A stretch of DNA of 64,000 nt from Phialocephala subalpina (lineage: Eukaryota; Ascomycota; Leotiomycetes; Helotiales; Mollisiaceae). The notes under the pieces are model-generated. The model did not search any database. It was not told the origin of the DNA and saw nothing but the letters and a program-made list of their open reading frames with translations. Each line of letters opens with the position of its first letter. Position 1 is the first letter of the stretch. Made by a program: the position numbers and the translations under genes. Where the stretch lies: positions 295,357 through 359,356 of the forward strand of contig FJOG01000022.1 in the NCBI GenBank assembly GCA_900073065.1, read 5' to 3'. Below are positions 1 to 11,489 of this stretch, one piece after another.

Positions 1-3000
1 GCTTGGCATAGGCGCCATTCCGGGGGTCTTCAGGCTCGTGAGAACTGGAACTCCAGCTGTGAGCGTGAAGTTCGCAAGTTTCGCCCCGCTTTCCTGCTGT
101 GCCCATATCTCGACCGAAATCCAATTCATCCCATGGTAATTCAAAATTCCTATATATTATATTAGCAGAAAAACCACAAATACATTGTCAAAAGGCGAAC
201 AACCTTGAGGCACAGGGAAATCAGTTTGCGGACCAATATGATTGATATACCGCCCATACTGATACCCATTGACCCAAATCCAAGCCCTAAACACATCCAG
301 AGTCCCATTTGTGACTGACGGCTCAATATCAAACGAGAGAGGAATATCATAACCATATGGCAAATTGAGCTCAAACCCAGCAGTCCAAAATCCAGCCCCA
401 GCCTCACCGATCCCAATAGTTGGAGCAGAGACTTCCCAGTCCTCACTTGGGGGGAAAGGCTGCGTGAAGCCCTGCCGCTCCACGAATAATCCGCCTTCGT
501 TCATGGGCCCTCGATCTTTGTCTGGGTACTGCTCGCCCCCAAAATTACCAGTGAGTTTCCAGGTTATAGCGTCTTTATTACGGCCAGGGAATTCGTAGTC
601 TAGAATACCACGTGGTTCTTTCATTTGATCCGCTCCTGGATCGGGATTCTCTTCAAAACCCATGTTTACGACAAGAATAGTGAACACGTAGCTTTTGCCA
701 GGAGAGGTAGTGAAATTGTAGGTGTTGTTGAGTTGGGTGTAGGAAGGCGAATCGACAGTGGATCCAAGGTAGGTGCTGTTTAGCCAGACGGAGCTGCCGT
801 ATGCCATGCCGCCTTGAGTTGCAAGTCAGAGGGAAGTCTCATTGCCAGTCGCTGCGAAATGACCACGGTAAATGAGTACCCCGCCGCTGTTGTAGCCGTA
901 GTCACTCGCGAAGAGGCAGGTGGGAGTGAGGAGGGGACGCCGCGTGTTGTTGGTAATTGTGTGATCAGCGGGTGTCCAAAGAGAGTCGTCGTAATCTGGT
1001 TGGAGTTCTGGGAGATTGTCGATGAATTTCCATCCGAGGGTGTCCAGATCTGGGATTTCAATACCGGGAGTCTCGTATTCTAGAATTGTGGACCACTCAT
1101 TTGTGACTGGATTCGAGGAGTATGCGAGCTCTGCGCCATTGAAAAAAAGGCTTTGTGCGGACTCCGGAGCTCCAATAATGTTCAGTGGCACAGTAGAATT
1201 AAGATCTCCCTCGATATGTAGGCCACCTCGATTGACGACCGCATTTCTGATAAGATAGCCGGCGTCGATGATGACAGAAGTGGTATTTCCAACATTTGCA
1301 CTATAATTTCCCCATAACCCAGGGCTCTCAAAATCCACGACCCAAAGATTGTATGCAGAATTTCGATCGAGGATATAAACAAATATATCGCCAACTTGAA
1401 TGACACGTCGCGTTGTAGAAGTTTCCCAATTGAGGATCAAACTACCATTGCCAGACGCAGTGCCGATTTTGGGACCTTCCAACTGATTACTTGTCAAATG
1501 CGTAGAGATTGCGATCTCATGAGTCTCTCTGGGACCACCATAAACAATAAGCACCGTCATAGACTCATATTCCTTCCAGGTGAAAATTTCTGCGGTAGAA
1601 TATATCAAATTGTGAGAGCCAAATTGATAGTTGGTCACGTGCCATTTTGAATCTCGCCCACTCAGGGTTAGATTTCCCCCTAATTGGGGCACAGTAAAGT
1701 ATCCTTTAGTGGTATTAGCTATAAATTTGTAAGTCAGGGAAGATGTTTCCGAGTAGTTCGAGTGCCGCATGATGTGCAAGTTGGTGGACGTTCCATTTCC
1801 GATTAGTGGGGTAACAGCGACTGCTGCATTGTTGGTGTAGAGTTCTGTCGTGAGATTATGGACACTGGAATTGGAATACGCTGGGGTGACGCGCAAGAAG
1901 TTGGCTTCTAGTTTTAGCTCGGAGTACTTCTCTCTGGTCAAGGTCCTATCTTCAGCGATTGCTGAAGCATAGTCATAAGAACTGTAGGCTTGTGACCATG
2001 CCATGTTGCCCCAGCTAGTACCTCCCTAGAGTTAAGGGTCAGTTACATAGTTGATAAAGCAAGAATGACCCCTACAAAAGTCATGTAAACGTTGATGAGG
2101 CCAGGGGCTGAAGCAAAGTTGTTCTTCATGAACACTCTTTCGAACTCTTCGTTGTACATCTGAATACATTTCTTATAGCCAGTACCCTATTTCAAATTAG
2201 AGCGTCATAAGACCGGTTCAAAGTTGGAAACTCACACCCCACTGATCAAAAGTTCCTCCTTGAAATTCAGTGATAGCCTCGAATCTTGAGGGACTCAATA
2301 TCTGTTGCCGTTCGTATCCAATGGTGTATAGGTATCCATCTGGCCAGACAGTTGGATTGGAACAGTCGAAACCTAGTGGGTAAGAATCGTGTCCCCAGAT
2401 GTCGACATCACCCTTTGAAGAGTTGTCGATCCTCCATTCAGGAGCAAAGATCCCGCCCTTCGGTGGAGCACTTGAGTCATTGTCAATGAAGGGCAAGACA
2501 ATACCAGCAGCTCGGTACATGTCAAGAAGGCCTTGCATATAATCGGCGTCGCAGTCATTATAAGGTCTGTCATATGAGGTATAGTTGTCGCAAGTACCAG
2601 CATTCAAATTTGCATTATAGTACTCATTTTCAGGCTGGAAGAGAATCACCGGCCCTCCATTTGTGATTTGAGCTTTGGCAATGGCCTCACCAACGGTCTT
2701 GACATAGAGTGCCGTGGCTTCAACATAGGTTGTAGCTTTTGTTCGAAGAAGGCCTGGAACTCGTTGTAGCCATCCTGGGTATCTGGAAAACATGGTCAGA
2801 ATAGTTTCTGATGTGAATGGTAATTTCGTTGGCTCACCCTCCTCCAGAAGCTTCGGCATTGATGTATGGACCTGGCCGTGCAATCAAATATACACCAGCG
2901 GTGGTTGCTGCCTCAAAGAACGGTTCCAGGGCAAAGATCCCATCGGCTCGGTAAACCCCAGGCTCTCCCTCAATGAGTGCCCAGTCCACGTAGAATGAGA

Positions 3001-3292
3001 CAGTGTTGTATCCCATTGCTTTGATTTTCTGGAAGATATCAAGCCATAGATCTGGGACTGGAAGTCGGAAGGGATGGAACTCCCCACCAAAAATGAAGAT
3101 CCTCTGTCCATGAACAAGCAATGAGTGTTCATCGTAAGTCACCTAAAACATGTGAGTTTCGTGCAATGAGGCCCTTGCTTGTCCACTGACTATATCCTGA
3201 AGAAGCACCGATTCCCTTCTGATGTTCCAGTTCTGCAATCCGAAACCTGTTTGCACAAGTGCAAGAAGCACCAACCCCCGCGATAGCCACAT
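1..3292 (-). CDS. GH35 beta-galactosidase, secreted, 3' end off the window, with in-frame UGA
   Basis: Extracellular hydrolase expected to remove terminal beta-D-galactose from oligo- and polysaccharides. Exons on the minus strand: 3292-3191, 3142-2838, 2782-2236, 2186-2076, 2025-204 and 149-1 (open at the window edge); all joins keep frame. The start gives a signal peptide ([18 protein letters not shown]), then the family-typical [15 protein letters not shown]. The acid/base Glu is in QPENEY (about residue 187-189) and the nucleophile Glu in [13 protein letters not shown] (about 290). Later parts match GH35 domains ([31 protein letters not shown] at the last join). About 1,010 codons are present, close to full family length. 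Codon 826-828 is TGA, followed by CT, in the same frame as the downstream 670 nt; no intron fits there. It may be a nonsense mutation, a readthrough site or a sequence error. The family call is firm; function is uncertain because of the UGA. Confidence 0.9.
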
Positions 3293-4324
3293 CTCGATGA
3301 TAGCCAGGGCTGATTGCGGAAAATACTGTCTCTGGTATCGAGTGCTGATGATCTAAATCAGGAGCGCTTGGTTTTCATCGTGGAAGATTGTTTTGTAACC
3401 AACTGTGCCTTTCACAGCGGAACAACGCGTTTTCTTTTTCGTATCGCGGTTCTCTCTCCCCGCACGACGCGCCGCGCGCATTCTCGAGCGTGGAGCTCCA
3501 TAGATCTAGGAATCAGGGTCAAATTGCGATGGTCATTTAGACGAGGTAACGTTGTAGGAGGAGAACGAAGGAGTGGGTAAGGGAGGCTGCGAGGACTGGT
3601 GAGGGGAAATCCGGTATAATTAAGGTTAGCAAGTGCCACGGACACGAGCTTTCTTTGAGCTAACCTTAAACACTCCGTCTTCGCCTCGACCCGTTTCCAT
3701 TCCAGCTTACTTTTCTGTCTCCCATGGTGCCTCCCACTTACACGACAGCATATTACAACCTTCGCTGCATTCTCCACCCCGGTGATATCGGGCAATCGTC
3801 CGGTAATTGTGGCAATGATAGATGGCGATAATCGCGATGATCGCATGGGCATTATGGGGAGTTTGCCTCGCGCACCGATTGGCTTCCAGTCGGATTCGAA
3901 GCTGTGCTGTTTCCAGGGATCTACGCGCCAACTAGCAACTCAATTTTCTCGTGACTTTGATGCATTTCTGCGATCTCAATAATGCAGTACAAATTTATCT
4001 TGGGAAATATCAACTTTGAGCTCGAACAATCCTCGGCTACAAGTGCGACTCGATCAGCGTCGTCGGCGTCCTCAGTGAACGACCTCACATCTTAGTACGG
4101 AGTACGGCCGGCGACTTTCGAGTGAAAGGATCGATCGAATTTGGGCTGGAGATTATTTCGGATGTTTGGCACTTGTGCGAAAGATATTTTCTGAAGCTTT
4201 TGGGTTTAGATGCAGAATCATATTCAAAATTCAGACTCGACTCCATACTCCCCAACTGAGGAAGCTATGCGCCTGTCGTATCATACCTGCCTTGTCCGTA
4301 GCTGGCGTCTCCCTGTCGGTTGAT
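3293..4324. other. Intergenic, promoter of the GH35 gene; nothing else recognised
   Basis: This is the upstream DNA of the minus-strand beta-galactosidase. Open frames here (for example on the minus strand at 3412-3852) have no recognisable domain and unstable composition. No RNA gene or repeat was seen. Confidence 0.5.
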
Positions 4325-4770
4325 CTACTTTGTGGGATCAGTGAAAGTCTCCAGCTCAACTTCAACCCTCCGCGGAATTCCAGGTATTGATCCAACATGT
4401 CCAACGCACATTCCGGCCGCCTTGAAACCCCAGTCAATTGCCCTCGCCATGTTGGGATCCAGGCCAAGTCGTGCTTGACGGGCAAACCTCCACTCCATAA
4501 GCTCCAATAAAAGTATCACTACCTCCAGTTGTATCCAGCAAAACCCATTGACCTAGTGGTCCATCCACAATGCATCGTTCTTTGCGACCAGAAGCTATAT
4601 ACTTGAATCTCATTGACGATGAGGTGATTCGAAAGCATGTATAAGTCTCTCGTTATGTGTTTTAATGGCATGGTCTTAGGTAGAACTGGTACGCTAGCCT
4701 GTTTGGCAAGTCGTGCAAGATGCACGACGGTACCTTCGAAATTGAGAAAACAGTCAGCTTTTAGTAATGA
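4325..4770 (-). pseudogene. Relic of a PfkB/ribokinase-family sugar kinase (C-terminal half)
   Basis: Three overlapping minus-strand frames give consecutive parts of a ribokinase-type fold. The first (to about 4640) holds HLARLAKQASVPVLPK and LSNHLIVNE, the usual segment before the substrate lid. The second (about 4625-4525) holds SGRKERCIVDGPLGQW followed by DTTGGSDTFIGAY, the PfkB signature with its catalytic Asp. The third holds FARQARLGLDPNMARAIDWG and ends with a stop at 4325. Two frame changes and the absence of the N-terminal half show that this is decayed. No intron fits the frame changes; the one at the PfkB motif looks like one extra G. It lies just past the stop of the neighbouring minus-strand gene. 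Confidence 0.75.
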
Positions 4771-4816
4771 GTTATTATTATAAGAAAACATTTGTATACA
4801 AATGAAACAAGACCCA

Positions 4817-5521
4817 TCAACTCTCGCACATTACAGCCAACTCGTTAACTATCCTCCAAAGCCTCCACTCAGCAAGTACATGGACCTCCTCTATGTCCAC
4901 CTCAAGCACCAGCACGCTCCCTAAACCCGCGCTGTTTCTCTTTTTCGCGCCTTTATTCAATTCCTGCGCACTCTGTTCTAATAACTCTATAATCGACCGC
5001 CACCTCGGTGTTCTTATCCCTTTTAAACCATACTCGAATGGTGATAATTTAAGCGATAAGCTGAGCACGAACTTTGAGCGGTAGAGTTGTTCCGTGATAT
5101 TTGCTACGAGGTATATTGGAAGCGGAGACGTCTGTAGATCGGATGAGAAGGGGAACGAGATCCCGTTGAGGTGTTCGGAGAGATATTGTTGAGAGAGGTC
5201 CGCAATTATATACGGAATTTCGGAGATTAAAGGCACGCAGACTTGTGATGAGAGGGAAAAGGTGACGGGGATTGGTTGATCGAGGCTACAGAAGGGTACG
5301 TTGATTGTGCCGCGGATAGGGGAGGGCTCGTTAGGTGTTGGTAGATAAGTCAAAATGGGATGTTGAGAGGGTGGTGAGAATGAGGTCGGGCGTTGTGGTA
5401 GTTTTTGATATGAGGGGAGACGTGGTGTTGTGTCTGACGGGGACGCCAGGCGATGGGCGGTCGCCACCGTGATGTGAAGAGAAACCAGCAGAAAGGAGAG
5501 AAGGCAGATAGATGTATACAT
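4817..5521 (-). CDS. Small secreted protein of unknown function (234 aa)
   Basis: Single-exon ORF. I start it at 5521 because that Met opens a clear signal peptide (MYTSICLLSFLLVSLHITVA, cleavage likely near ATA-HR). The frame stays open upstream to 5782, but that extension is Pro/Cys-rich, unlike the rest, and would bury the signal peptide. The mature part begins Pro/Ser-rich (about residues 25-75), then has two Cys residues (FCSLDQ, QVCVPL) and an alpha/beta-like C-terminal half ending in VLAEWRLWRIVNELAVMCES. I do not recognise a family. It is secreted by prediction only. It could be an effector-type or cell-wall protein, but nothing in the sequence proves that. Confidence 0.6.
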   Translation of the reverse strand: MYTSICLLSFLLVSLHITVATAHRLASPSDTTPRLPSYQKLPQRPTSFSPPSQHPILTYLPTPNEPSPIRGTINVPFCSLDQPIPVTFSLSSQVCVPLISEIPYIIADLSQQYLSEHLNGISFPFSSDLQTSPLPIYLVANITEQLYRSKFVLSLSLKLSPFEYGLKGIRTPRWRSIIELLEQSAQELNKGAKKRNSAGLGSVLVLEVDIEEVHVLAEWRLWRIVNELAVMCES

Positions 5522-6218
5522 CTTGAGAGTTAAGTGTAGCAGTTCCAATCTGAAGCTTCTGAAATCACAATTGAAGAAAGATGAAGGAAAATCCAGGACG
5601 TGCGGCGCGTCACGTGTGGCGTGCGATGGTTGGAGAAGAGAGACAATTGAACATCGCCAAATTGATTTTGGGGAAAGCGGCCCTTTCATAAAAGAGTTCG
5701 CAATCCAACGCCCCCATCCCTTGCATTTGGTGGGCCTCGGCTGATCTCTACAGTTGGGGGGGCAGGGGAGGGGGAGGTGCAACTCTTCGATATGGAGGAC
5801 TCTCTAATAATAGAGAGAATAGGCGCCAAGAGACTGCGCCGAAACACCAACTGCATTCAACATTTCTGCAGGCGAAGGGGCGAGCAAACTTCCAATCAAA
5901 TAAAATCGATCCCGAATCGGGCGACTCAGTCAGTCTATCCGCGCTGCTAATCTCGGTTGATTTTGCTTCATCCACAGCGTCGGGAACCAGTATCAGCAGC
6001 GCTTGGATTGTTGGTTTGGCTTCAGACGATGCGATGGCTGCTGGTGGGCTACCTCTTGGAGACAATATGTGCCATCGGCTCCTCTTCTCAATAATATCTC
6101 CCATCTTTCATTCCTTGCCTCGCACTATTCTTCATCGCCAATCTCCCTAGAGTTACTGTTGTTTGTGTTGTAAGATCTTAGCTAAGTCTGATCCTGCTTG
6201 TACTGCTATACAGCAGTC
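5522..6218. promoter_or_regulatory. Divergent intergenic region between the secreted protein and the protease relic
   Basis: Upstream DNA shared by the minus-strand gene at 4817-5521 and the plus-strand relic at 6219. It contains a G-rich run near 5755-5780. No gene or repeat was recognised. Confidence 0.4.
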
Positions 6219-7350
6219 ATGACGCAGCTCTGTTATTTGTTTATCCTTGGACCACTCGTCGCTCGAGCCTTTGCAGCAGATCCCGCACTACCGCTTGCTA
6301 TGACCTGGTCCAGTAAGAGCTTTGGGCCAGATGGACCATGGCAAGCGGTGCAAATCGGCATTAGAATCCCCTGCAACAAGTTGCTCTCTATCCTGGAGAA
6401 ACCTTTCGCTCGCACCTCTTGGCACCAAGGATTTGTTCCAACGTCACTCTGTCACCAAACGCTTGTTTTGCCTCGGCGGGTAAGCTTTACACTATCGAGA
6501 GCTCAACCACGGCCGTAGAAGCTATTATACATTTCCCAGCAGCTACCGATTACTCGCATGGCGGCCTTCAAGTCCAAGGTACACAAGGAATTGGTGCATT
6601 GGATCAGATGAATATTAGGACATCGGATGGCCTCAGAAACACGACCACTATGCTAAACGTAACCATTGCCGTTCACGACGATTTCGCTGCTCTCTATCTC
6701 TGTCCAAGCATTACGAGTAGGAACACTGGGCTTGGGTTATCTGGGTACTGTGAACCAAAGCTTCGCGCAGCCGGGCCAGCCTAGCGTCAACGGAAGTCTG
6801 ACACCGGGTTATCTACAGGCCGCAAATTTGACGCCTTCAAACTCTCTCGGATTACACATTGGGTCTGTAAAATCGAAGATCAAAGGTTCTCTCTACTTTG
6901 GCGGTTACGACCAAACTCGAATTTATGGCAATATTTCGACGCAACAAAGAGCGTTTGCAAGACTTAAGCCCGATAATGACGGAAAGAAAGGACTTATCGA
7001 TTTGCTCGATATCGCGATCAACGTAATCAATAGCTCTTTTCCTTTCAATACATCCACAGTAAGCAATCTCCTTGCTACTGGCAACTCTTCGATTGACCCT
7101 GCTTTGTTAATTCCAATGCTTTCGGAGGCCCCGTACCTGAATTTACCAAAAAGCAATTGCGATGCTATTCGTCTTCTGATAGGGTCCGCACCCTCCTGCT
7201 TGTATGTAAGAGTTCGTTATGACTCATCCCCACATCATATATCATTTGAATATATTTTACTACGAAAACGTCTTTTATCCAGCCAATATAACCAGAGGAA
7301 ACTCATTAGTACCCATAGATCAATTCTTTGCCAGCTAGGTCATTTGTGTC
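6219..7350 (+). pseudogene. Broken aspartic-protease-like (A1 family) secreted protein
   Basis: The ATG at 6219 opens a signal peptide (MTQLCYLFILGPLVARAFA) and the family start FGPDGPWQAVQIGI. At about 6365 the frame must jump by one base to continue as NPLQQVALYPGETF and then CSNVTLSPNACF. A second jump is needed between about 6690 and 6720 to reach VGTLGLGYLGTVNQSF and then NSLGLHIGSV and GSLYFGGYDQTRIYGNIS, which are typical of the pepsin-like fold. The first catalytic site expected after the N-terminal strand (DTGSS type) is not present; some fungal members of this secreted group also lack it. The C-terminal part after 7200 loses recognisable frame. No introns explain the shifts, so I call it a pseudogene. 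Confidence 0.7.
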
Positions 7351-8905
7351 CCTGATAGGCATAACTACCAATGGGGGGCCGTGGGAGCTTCTTGTCGTAA
7401 TCATCAGTCTACAGATGATCTAGTCGGTCAGCTTGCTCTTAATGTGGTTCGAAGTAACAAGGTACAGTCCGCTTGTTTGACAAGGCAGGAAGATGAGCAT
7501 GTGGAGAGCTATACTAGACTTGGCTGAGCCATTACTGATACAATTGGGGCCCAGCAATGGCATGTATGGCCAGCACCAGCTCGCAGATTCTGTTCGAAAT
7601 ATGTCGCCCGTGAATTAGGAGGCAAAGATTAACGGAATGGAAGATGGACGCTATTGTCAAGATATGCATCTCGTTTCTGGCTTCGATATTGTCGTTACTA
7701 TGCCCTTGACGATACGCTAAGAAGCTCTTCCGTTAATCAGCGGTGACAGCTCTCAGTGTGACGTTGTTCTCCACGGTCTAAGATAGGGCTGGTGAATAAA
7801 GCTGAATTTGTTTAAAAAGATTTTTTAATAATGTCTGGATGGTCCCTTCGAGGGGTATGCATAGACTCCATGGAAGTAGGAGAGATTCTACGGACACTTC
7901 TGCCTCATTCTATCCTCAAACTGTTGGGAAGATGGGAGGGAGGGGAACGGAGGAGCATGGGCTTCATTCAGTACAACGGAGAACACCTCAAAAACAAACA
8001 CCCAAAACGAAAAAGAATTCGCAATTTCTAAAAAAACGAAGCATATTCTAAGCAGGAAAGGCATCTTAGAATCTTTAACCATTGATATCACACAAATGAC
8101 GCACAGGGTCGGCTACACACCGCTAGAAAAGATCCACAACCTCGCGTAACTAAAAAATGCAAAAAACATACAACAGTAGGGATTCGCTGATGGTCACCCA
8201 CTCAACTACTGATCTACCGCTTCGAGGCTTGTGTATGGCAGAGCGGACGGGATGCCCAATTCTACTCGAGCTATGGTCGTATGTGACAGACCGATGGGTT
8301 ATTCAAAAATATATCGCTGGTTTGGAGGTGTGGTTTGGATGCTTCGAACATTGGAACGTGGCTCGACAATTGCTCAGAGATCCGAGGTTTGTTAGGAGAA
8401 TGCATCGATTATTGGGAACTCTTCAAAGGATGTATATTAAGCTTCTTCACGAGCAGAGAGAACTTGTTGTGTCTGTTGTGGTGATGTGAGAAGTTCCTAT
8501 AAAGAGACGGAAGCTTCGACCCTTGTCGCGTCCTTGCCTAATCGGGAATAATCCCTCATGAACTCTCAATGTACGGAAGGCGTTGAATCATCGAGGGCAT
8601 TTTGTTATTTGTATTCCAATCCAATCCGGTGGTTTCTGCAGGTTGTGGTGCGTCGCTGTGTTGAGATACTGGAAGTCATTTCCAAGGAGTTGGCCTGTCG
8701 CTTTTCTTTGGAAGGTGAGTAGTACTACCTTAGATCTCGGGTGCCATGTGGAACAATCAATATCTCCTTTCTATCCTCGAGACATGATAGTAAGTTGGAC
8801 TTTGATGTAGTAACTTGGAATTGCTGAAATAGCGCGCTAAATTTCCCTCGCTCCATGGTTGAATGTGACATAAATGCTTCAATCACATATGGTTCAAAAC
8901 AGAGT
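7351..8905. other. Gene-poor stretch, no gene recognised
   Basis: Short open frames occur on both strands (for example plus 8157-8489, 110 codons), none with a recognisable motif. The DNA looks like the decayed flank of the protease relic and of the 2EXR gene. Confidence 0.4.
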
Positions 8906-9901
8906 CTACGCTCTCCACACATTTGTGACTGAATGCCATTCGACATGATTGCCTTTCTTGTCCAAGCTCTTCCACGTTCCCGGTACGCCTGATTTAGCGT
9001 CCACAAGCGTGAGAGCTCCCCCTCCAATCTTAATGATAGAACGTTCTGGTGGTGGCTCCCTTTCAAATTCTTTTCGATGCTTGGGGTGTACATCAATTCT
9101 TAACACAACCTCCTCTAGTGTATCGTGCCAGGCTGTTTTCTTTTTCTTTTGCTTAGTCGTATCCCTCGAATAGTCCTTCATCGGACATGCGATCAAGACT
9201 CGACGTGGACGAATTTTTATGCCCTAGAAATCGTGACCCATGAGATAGGTTTGACGGCCAGCATCGTAGAGGCTCACTTGTTGAACCTCGGTTTGAATTT
9301 TCGCTGACATGCTAAGGTGGTGTACTGGCGCCGACGCATGAATGACTGGCCTGACCTGATACCGGTTTTGCCTTCCCCGCAGTGAGGTACGTCTGGAATA
9401 ATCATTGTCAGATATCTACAGTGAAGCAGACAAGCAATGGTACAAGAGTGAGCTTAGATGAACACAAAGATCAGACCTACCAGAATTCGGCAATCCTCCG
9501 AATTGCGTACAGCGAAACCTGTAGAAGTGATGGATACTATTATGGACGGGAACAAACTTCGACTCTAGGTATACCAATCGACATGCTCGAAGCAGAGCTG
9601 ATCGACCGTGCAGTATACACGTTCCTTTGGTTCATACTTCTTCCGCAGTGCCGCAATCAATTCGGCCTTATCCATTGGTTCGTGCCACACTGCTTGTAAG
9701 GCCAGGTCGAATATCATCTTCCTAAGTTCGGGACTAAGGACTCCAAATAGCGGCGATTCTTGTTGACTGACAATCTGACGCGACAAGCTTCTTCAATCCA
9801 GCGAGCGCAGCAGTTCTGGCATTCTTCGGACGCTTATACGGGAGACTGAGAAATTGCACCTCTTCGACATCATCTTCGCGAGGTCTGCGTTGAGATGCCA
9901 T
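8906..9901 (-). pseudogene. 2EXR/DUF7730-type protein, disrupted
   Basis: The Met at 9901 opens MASQRRPREDDVEEVQFLSL. The next part, in another frame from about 9786, is SPLFGVLSPELRKMIFDLAL, the hallmark of the F-box-like 2EXR/DUF7730 families that are abundant in ascomycetes. The C-terminal part (9229-8906) has LEEVVLRIDVHPKHRKEFE and GVPGTWKSLDKKGNHVEW, the usual tail of the same group. Between 9560 and 9230 the frame is interrupted by stops; one plausible intron (acceptor near 9423) exists, but the shift at about 9790 has no room for an intron. I therefore call it a probable pseudogene. Function in this group is unknown. Confidence 0.6.
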
Positions 9902-10278
9902 GGGACCGATTGACGGAGAGAGGGAGAATATATGAAGTGAGATTGGGTAGTTCCAGTACAACGGTTTGGAGGTATGGTCAGGTCGTAAAAGATGAGACTC
10001 ATCAATGGCTCAGGGGTTTGAGAAGTTGCTGGCAGAATACCCAGAGTTGCTTAACGCAAATCCAAGGCTTCAATCATCAAGCTTGAAATACATTTTGTGT
10101 TGATGTGAGACGCTTTGACGAAGAAAGGGAGCTTGGGGAGCTTCGACCCCTGTCTCGCGTCTTGCCTAATCTGGAACAACGCGTCGCGAGGCTTCAATGT
10201 ACATAACCTCATCTCTACAAAATTACCACGAATCTCCCAACCTAGTTCCAGCTCGCGCCGTACAACCAAACCACCACA
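9902..10278. promoter_or_regulatory. Divergent upstream region of the 2EXR relic and the Nudix gene
   Basis: About 380 bp between divergent starts at 9901 (minus) and 10279 (plus). No element recognised. Confidence 0.4.
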
Positions 10279-11202
10279 ATGTCCAGCAATCTAAACCCCG
10301 GCGACGCAAAGGTCTTGAAGACCGAGCCTCTTGTTCGTACCCCATCTTCCAAGCTACCCCTCAATTACCCCACCAGCCTCCTCTGACAGCTATGGACCTC
10401 TACTAACAGACTTGCCTCAGGACACCAAAGACGCAAGATGGACTCGCCTCATCCTGTCCGCGCCTTCTATCCCGAGAGTCAGCAAGCACCGCTGACATCC
10501 CTCAACAGAACAACATATACCGACCCAACCGGCACCGAGCGAAACTGGGAGCACGCCGAACGACCAACCCGCCCCAAGAACTCTGAAATCGACGGCGTAG
10601 GCATAGTTGCTATTCTCGACAAATCTACTGGTACCTCCCCATCCTCCTTACACCCACAAACCCATACCTGAGATTGGACTAAGATATGACATGCAGGCCC
10701 CGAAATCATCCTGCAGAAACAATTCCGGCCCCCGATTAATGCGGTTACGATTGAGGTTCCAGCTGGTCTTGTCGATGCAGGAGAGACGCCTGAAGAAGCT
10801 GCCATTCGAGAGTTGAAGGAGGAGACGGGTTACATCGGAAAGGTCAGCGAGACGACGCCTGTTATGTTTAATGGTTCGTTTGCCAGTAGGCCTTCCTCTC
10901 TAACTCACCTTCCCCCCCTCTATCCAATCCTCACCAACTAACATCTGTTTTCTTTTGGGATAGATCCCGGATTCTGCAACACAAACCTCCGAATGATCCA
11001 CGTAACAATTGACCTCTCGTTACCTGAGAACCAGAACCCAAAGCCGCAATTGGAGGAGAATGAATTCATCGAGGTCTTTACGATTCCGTTGAAGGACTTT
11101 TATCCTGAGTTGAAGAAATTGGAAGCTCAGGGATATGCTATGGATGCTAGAGTTGCTACGATTGCTGAGGGATTTGAGTTGGCGAAGCGGTGGAAGCTGT
11201 AG
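10279..11202 (+). CDS. Nudix hydrolase, ADP-sugar pyrophosphatase type (Ysa1/NUDT5-like)
   Basis: Expected to hydrolyse ADP-ribose and related ADP-sugars to AMP and sugar phosphate in the cytosol. Exons: 10279-10332, 10421-10455, 10509-10630, 10697-10873 and 10964-11202, giving 208 aa, the usual size of the family. The N-terminal part has [18 protein letters not shown], close to the human NUDT5 counterpart. The Nudix box (about residues 94-116) starts [15 protein letters not shown] and ends ELKEETGY, with all of G, E, RE and EE in place. [18 protein letters not shown] and the [17 protein letters not shown] tail complete the fold. The first intron has a good branch point (TACTAAC). Two donors are GTTCGT, an unusual form that recurs in this window. 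The gene converges on a second Nudix gene 288 bp away. Confidence 0.92.
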
Positions 11203-11489
11203 ATGCCGCTGAGGACTTTTCCCGGAGATGCTCCTAATATGGACTAGACAACTAGAACGTTCTGTGGCGTTGAGAAAGGATGTTAGATAGTCTCTATTCG
11301 CAGAACTTTCATGGAGAGAACGGTCATGATGAATGAGCGAAAACGAATGATGAAGACTTCGAGTGGCAGAAATCCTTGAAGTATAGAATTGCTACTTCTA
11401 AATCAACGAGCAACCTAGCCTCCCCTGGCTGATTATACCTTCACATCCCGCTAAATCAACGAGCAGGCCGGGCCAACCTGACTGTCTAA

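Noticed and set aside
3412..3852. 146-codon minus-strand frame upstream of the GH35 gene
   Set aside because: Arg-rich, no domain; lies where promoter and 5' leader are expected.
5522..5782. 261-bp in-frame N-terminal extension of the secreted protein at 4817-5521
   Set aside because: Composition changes sharply and the extension would mask a clear signal peptide at the inner Met.
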